This document shows, one piece after another, positions 61,207-64,000 of a DNA stretch of 64,000 nt (its first letter is position 1; every line of letters starts with the position of its first letter). Under the pieces are notes generated by a model. The model had not been told where the DNA came from. It did no database searches and saw nothing but the letters and a program-made list of their open reading frames with translations. This DNA is from Geobacter sp. UBA6151 (GTDB taxonomy: Bacteria; Desulfobacterota; Desulfuromonadia; Geobacterales; Pseudopelobacteraceae), in contig DIUT01000027.1 in assembly GCA_002423105.1 (NCBI GenBank), forward strand, positions 88,043-152,042, written 5' to 3'. The translations under genes were made by a program, and so were the position numbers.

Positions 61207-62229
61207 CTATGGCGGATCACGATACGTCACCAGCTGTCCGCTTGACGTGCGTATCCGCCATTCCCCTTCCCCTTCCTGCCGGGCAGTTTCCTCCAGCAGC
61301 GGCACCTTGCCCTTGCCTTCCGGCAGGTCCACCATAAAGTGGGGAATAGCCATGCCGGAGACCTGACCGCGCAGTCCTGCCACCAACTCCATTCCCCGGT
61401 GCAGCGGCGTCCGGAAGTGCGCCGTTCCCTGTACCAGATCCATCTGATGCAGATAATAGGGGCGCACCCTGAAACGCAATAACCCGCTGAACAGCTCCTG
61501 CAAGACCGTTCCGTCATCATTGACACCCCGCAACAGTACAGTCTGGTTTCCCAGAACGATGCCGACATCTGCCAGCAGTTTGCATGCCTGCGCCGCCTGC
61601 GGAGTCAGTTCAACGGGATGATTGAAATGGGTATTCAGGTACAGCGGATGATGTTCCGCCAGCATCCTGCACAACTGCGGTGTAATCCGGCCCGGGTCGG
61701 TTACCGGCAGACGGCTGCCGATTCTGATGATTTCCACATGGGGAATTTTGCGCAGCCGTGTGAGCAGGGCATGCAACGTATCATGGGGCAACAGCAGGGG
61801 ATCGCCGCCGGAAATCACGATATCCCGCAGCGCCGGTGTCGCCGCGATGTAGTCCAGGGCCTGGTCCGCATCAATGCTATCGATTCCACAGCCGATTGAA
61901 CGCTTGCGCAAGCAGAAGCGGCAGTAGACGGCACACTGCGTGCCGACCAGCAACACCGCACGGTCAGGATAGCGGTGAATCAGTCCCGGCACAGCGCTCA
62001 GCCGTTCTTCATGCAGCGGGTCCGGAGATTGCGCAACATCAAAAAGCTCCTGCACAGCAGGAACCGCCTGACGCCAGACCGGGTCATCGGGAGCGGTTAT
62101 CAGATCGGCATAGTAACGGGAAAGGCGAAATGGAAAACGGGCTGCGACCTGCCTGCGATCATGCAGATCAATGCGGAAGACAGAAGAGAGCTCATCAAGT
62201 GAGACAGTTTCATGGCAGGGACTCGACAC
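61207..62229 (-). CDS. KamA-family radical SAM aminomutase (lysine 2,3-aminomutase / EpmB-like)
   Basis: A 340-residue PLP- and radical SAM-dependent enzyme, with the cluster motif C99-x3-C103-x2-C106 (CAVYCRFC) and DIVISGGDPLLLP as a further signature. Length is near EpmB (about 340), which makes beta-lysine on elongation factor P, while catabolic lysine 2,3-aminomutase is usually longer (about 410). No efp or epmA gene is visible here, so the EpmB assignment is by size only. Follows pgsA by 3 nt in the reverse operon slt-pgsA-kamA. Confidence 0.88.
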   Translation of the reverse strand: MSSPCHETVSLDELSSVFRIDLHDRRQVAARFPFRLSRYYADLITAPDDPVWRQAVPAVQELFDVAQSPDPLHEERLSAVPGLIHRYPDRAVLLVGTQCAVYCRFCLRKRSIGCGIDSIDADQALDYIAATPALRDIVISGGDPLLLPHDTLHALLTRLRKIPHVEIIRIGSRLPVTDPGRITPQLCRMLAEHHPLYLNTHFNHPVELTPQAAQACKLLADVGIVLGNQTVLLRGVNDDGTVLQELFSGLLRFRVRPYYLHQMDLVQGTAHFRTPLHRGMELVAGLRGQVSGMAIPHFMVDLPEGKGKVPLLEETARQEGEGEWRIRTSSGQLVTYRDPP

Positions 62230-62232
62230 AGC

Positions 62233-62820
62233 TCAGCGCACAATAACCTTGATAAACTTGACCAGATAGTCAACCCCGGACCAGACCGTCAGAGCAAGGG
62301 CAATCCAGAGAAAAAACATGCCGGCGTTATGCATGGATACCACCAGCAGCGGATGCTCAATACCGAAGAACCAGCGGTACTCGTAGTGCAACAACAGTCC
62401 GATAATGGCCGTGATCTGGAAGATGGTCTTGTACTTGCCCAGATCGGAGGCCTGGATCACAATCCCTTCGCTTGAAGCGATACTGCGTAAGCCGGTAATG
62501 ACAATCTCCCGGGCCAGTATCACCAGCACGATCCAGGCAGGCACGCGATTGAATGGCAGCATCATCACCAGTGCAGCGGTTACCAGCAGTTTATCGGCTA
62601 TGGGGTCCAGAAACTTGCCGAAGACCGTGACAATTTCCATCCTGCGGGCCAGATACCCATCAAGCCAGTCACTGGCCGAGGCCAGGGCAAAGACTGCGGC
62701 AGCCCAGAAACCGGCCTCGCGGGTGGGAGACAGTTGGATAACCACCATCAGCGGAATACAGGCTATTCTGAACAGGGTTACGATATTGGGTGGATTAAGT
62801 ATGGGAGAATGGGTCGACAT
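62233..62820 (-). CDS. pgsA: CDP-diacylglycerol-glycerol-3-phosphate 3-phosphatidyltransferase
   Basis: First committed step toward phosphatidylglycerol and cardiolipin. The CDP-alcohol phosphotransferase motif is complete: D51, D54, G55, A58, R59, G68, D72 and D76 (SDWLDGYLARR...GKFLDPIADK). 195 residues with about five membrane helices, as in PgsA. It lies 6 nt after slt and 3 nt before kamA. Confidence 0.94.
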   Translation of the reverse strand: MSTHSPILNPPNIVTLFRIACIPLMVVIQLSPTREAGFWAAAVFALASASDWLDGYLARRMEIVTVFGKFLDPIADKLLVTAALVMMLPFNRVPAWIVLVILAREIVITGLRSIASSEGIVIQASDLGKYKTIFQITAIIGLLLHYEYRWFFGIEHPLLVVSMHNAGMFFLWIALALTVWSGVDYLVKFIKVIVR

Positions 62821-62826
62821 TGGCAG

Positions 62827-63453
62827 TTAGTTGGTTTGCATGTTGGCAAGCACACGGTTCACGTAGGTTCGGGTTTCCTGATAGGGAGGAATGCCGCCAT
62901 AACGGGCCACCTTTGATAATCCGGCATTATAGGCGGCCAAGGCCAGAGAGACATCCCCCTTGAACGTATCCAGCAAAAATTTGAGATAGCGCACGCCGCC
63001 GTCAACATTCTGTTTCGGATCAAAGGTATTTGACACGTTGAGGCTTTTTGCGGTGCCGGGCATCAACTGCATCAGACCGCTTGCCCCGGCACGGGAAACA
63101 GCGTGGGGATTGTAGCCGGATTCCGCCTGTATCACTGCCCTGACCAAGGCGGGACTGACCCCGTATTTTGTAGCGCTGGCCTTGATCAGGTGCTCAAACT
63201 CCTGCGGATTAACACTGGCGGCTGTTTTGAAACGGGTTCGCAACTGACGGTCCTTGCGCAGATCCTTGAGAAAAATCTTAAACTTCTTGTCTGTTGGAGA
63301 ATCGGTAAAATGCACCACACCATCTGCGTCTTCATAACGGTAGATGTCGGCACAGACACTATCCGACACGAACAAGCCGGTAAACAGCGTCAGTAAAAAT
63401 ATCACCAACACCGGAAAACCGGCAAAGTATGGGGTGCATCTCCAGAAAAACAT
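62827..63453 (-). CDS. Lytic transglycosylase, SLT domain with DUF4124 N-terminus
   Basis: A 208-residue exported protein. A signal peptide runs to about residue 35 (SVCA), a short DUF4124-like part (IYRYEDADGVVHFTDSP) follows, then the soluble lytic transglycosylase domain, with catalytic Glu111 in IQAESGYNP and the SRAGASGLMQLMPGTA and AAYNAGLSKV motifs. It cleaves peptidoglycan to 1,6-anhydro products. First gene of the slt-pgsA-kamA unit. Specific role in wall turnover or secretion is unknown. Confidence 0.92.
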   Translation of the reverse strand: MFFWRCTPYFAGFPVLVIFLLTLFTGLFVSDSVCADIYRYEDADGVVHFTDSPTDKKFKIFLKDLRKDRQLRTRFKTAASVNPQEFEHLIKASATKYGVSPALVRAVIQAESGYNPHAVSRAGASGLMQLMPGTAKSLNVSNTFDPKQNVDGGVRYLKFLLDTFKGDVSLALAAYNAGLSKVARYGGIPPYQETRTYVNRVLANMQTN

Positions 63454-63540
63454 AGTTCAATAAGCTCAAAAACCCCGAAAATGTCAAGAATAAAGTGGCG
63501 TTATTACAGTATCCGGACAACCGTCAGGAAGACGTGCAGA

Positions 63541-63569
63541 TTGACATTTCTGCGGTGATTCGTTAGAAA
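63541..63569 (+). promoter_or_regulatory. Possible upstream promoter of purM
   Basis: TTGACA (63541-63546), 17-nt spacer, TAGAAA (63564-63569). Confidence 0.45.
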
Positions 63570-63574
63570 GATGA

Positions 63575-63603
63575 TTCTGCAGCAGTACGAAATCGATTAT
63601 AAT
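63575..63603 (+). promoter_or_regulatory. Likely purM promoter with perfect -10
   Basis: TTCTGC (63575-63580), 17-nt spacer, TATAAT (63598-63603). The start would be about 35 nt before the purM GTG. No purine riboswitch fold was seen in the short leader. Confidence 0.5.
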
Positions 63604-63644
63604 TTCAGGCACGCAAACACGTGCATGACAAGGAGCCGATAACC

Positions 63645-64000
63645 GTGACAGAGTCCCGCGCAACATACAAGGAAGCCGGTGTCGACATAGAAGCCGGCAA
63701 CAGCTTTGTCCGGAAAATCAAGCCGCTGGTAAAATCAACCTTCCGCCCGGAAGTCATGACCGACATCGGCGGATTTGGCGGGCTGTTTTCCCTGAACACC
63801 AGCAAATACAAGAACCCGGTTCTGGTATCCGGGACCGATGGTGTGGGCACCAAGCTCAAACTGGCCTTTCTCGCTGATCGCCATGACACGGTGGGAATTG
63901 ACCTGGTGGCCATGTGTGTTAACGACATCATCGTCCAGGGGGCCGAACCGCTCTTTTTCCTCGACTATCTGGCCACCGGACGTCTCGATCCGGAAAAGGC
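63645..64000 (+). CDS. purM: Phosphoribosylformylglycinamidine cyclo-ligase PurM (3' end outside window)
   Basis: Fifth step of purine synthesis (FGAM to AIR, using ATP). The first 118 codons are visible: TYKEAGVDIEAGNSFVRKIK, IGGFGGLFSL, VLVSGTDGVGTKLKLAF and DLVAMCVNDIIVQGAEPLFF, all typical of AIR synthetase. Starts with GTG, with AAGGAG 9 nt upstream; the nearby ATG at 63624 runs into a stop after five codons. The remaining two thirds lie beyond the window. Confidence 0.95.
   Translation, partial: MTESRATYKEAGVDIEAGNSFVRKIKPLVKSTFRPEVMTDIGGFGGLFSLNTSKYKNPVLVSGTDGVGTKLKLAFLADRHDTVGIDLVAMCVNDIIVQGAEPLFFLDYLATGRLDPEK

Noticed and set aside
1..64000. CRISPR arrays, tRNA or rRNA genes and known riboswitches (GEMM, SAM, purine).
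   Set aside because: The intergenic gaps were read for regularly spaced repeats, cloverleaf-like segments and conserved riboswitch cores; none was convincing by eye.

Overview
The window looks like a chromosomal segment of a Geobacter-type bacterium (Geobacterales, for example Geobacter or Trichlorobacter). This is an inference. It rests on a short PilA-N pilin with a separate PilA-C gene behind a sigma-54 promoter, PATAN-type response regulators, a MucR-like zinc-finger protein, NapH-like iron-sulfur proteins, and coding DNA that looks moderately GC-rich. I see no rRNA, tRNA, CRISPR array, transposase or phage genes.

Region 1 (1-18.5 kb) is mostly housekeeping. A reverse-strand operon runs miaB-glnS-era-der-PATAN regulator-cheY-cheA and leaves the window inside cheA. 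Forward metF and htpG follow, and htpG ends at a near-perfect terminator. Next come a reverse DUF1190 lipoprotein / ATP-grasp / DUF350 trio (YjfMCL-like), a forward AmrS-type radical SAM gene, and reverse ispG-proS-paaK. Region 2 (18.6-31.6 kb) holds a zinc-ribbon methyltransferase, a MATE exporter, a PH-domain protein, ppk1 with a candidate promoter and Pho box, a Rep/PcrA helicase, an HDOD protein, rsmD-coaD-aspC, and a NapH-like multi-cluster protein with a Tat-exported DUF362 partner.

Region 3 (31.6-56.7 kb) is the accessory region. It starts with a MucR-like protein carrying a histone-H1-like tail. A PIN/Phd toxin-antitoxin pair follows, flanked by two remnants of the same DUF4143-type gene end. 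Then come PilA-C and PilA-N, two tandem Uma2 genes sharing an almost identical 173-bp core, and a reverse-strand surface polysaccharide locus of about 17 kb. That locus contains seven glycosyltransferases, a GT11 fucosyltransferase, methyltransferases, an epimerase, a Wzm/Wzt ABC exporter and a UbiA-family phosphoribosyltransferase. Two toxin-antitoxin-like modules (HEPN/MNT and GNAT/DUF1778) sit in and beside the exporter genes. Two very AT-rich genes of unknown function lie next to wzt. The locus ends with an orphan family-5 solute-binding lipoprotein and a TPR lipoprotein.

Region 4 (56.7-64 kb) starts with a four-gene signalling operon: a two-helix membrane peptide, a 1082-residue SLC5-STAC-GAF-SpoIIE phosphatase, a STAS anti-sigma antagonist and an RsbW-like kinase. 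It reads as a partner-switching pathway whose sensor is a solute-transporter module, and it is my best candidate for an under-described system. Reverse slt-pgsA-kamA and the start of purM complete the window.
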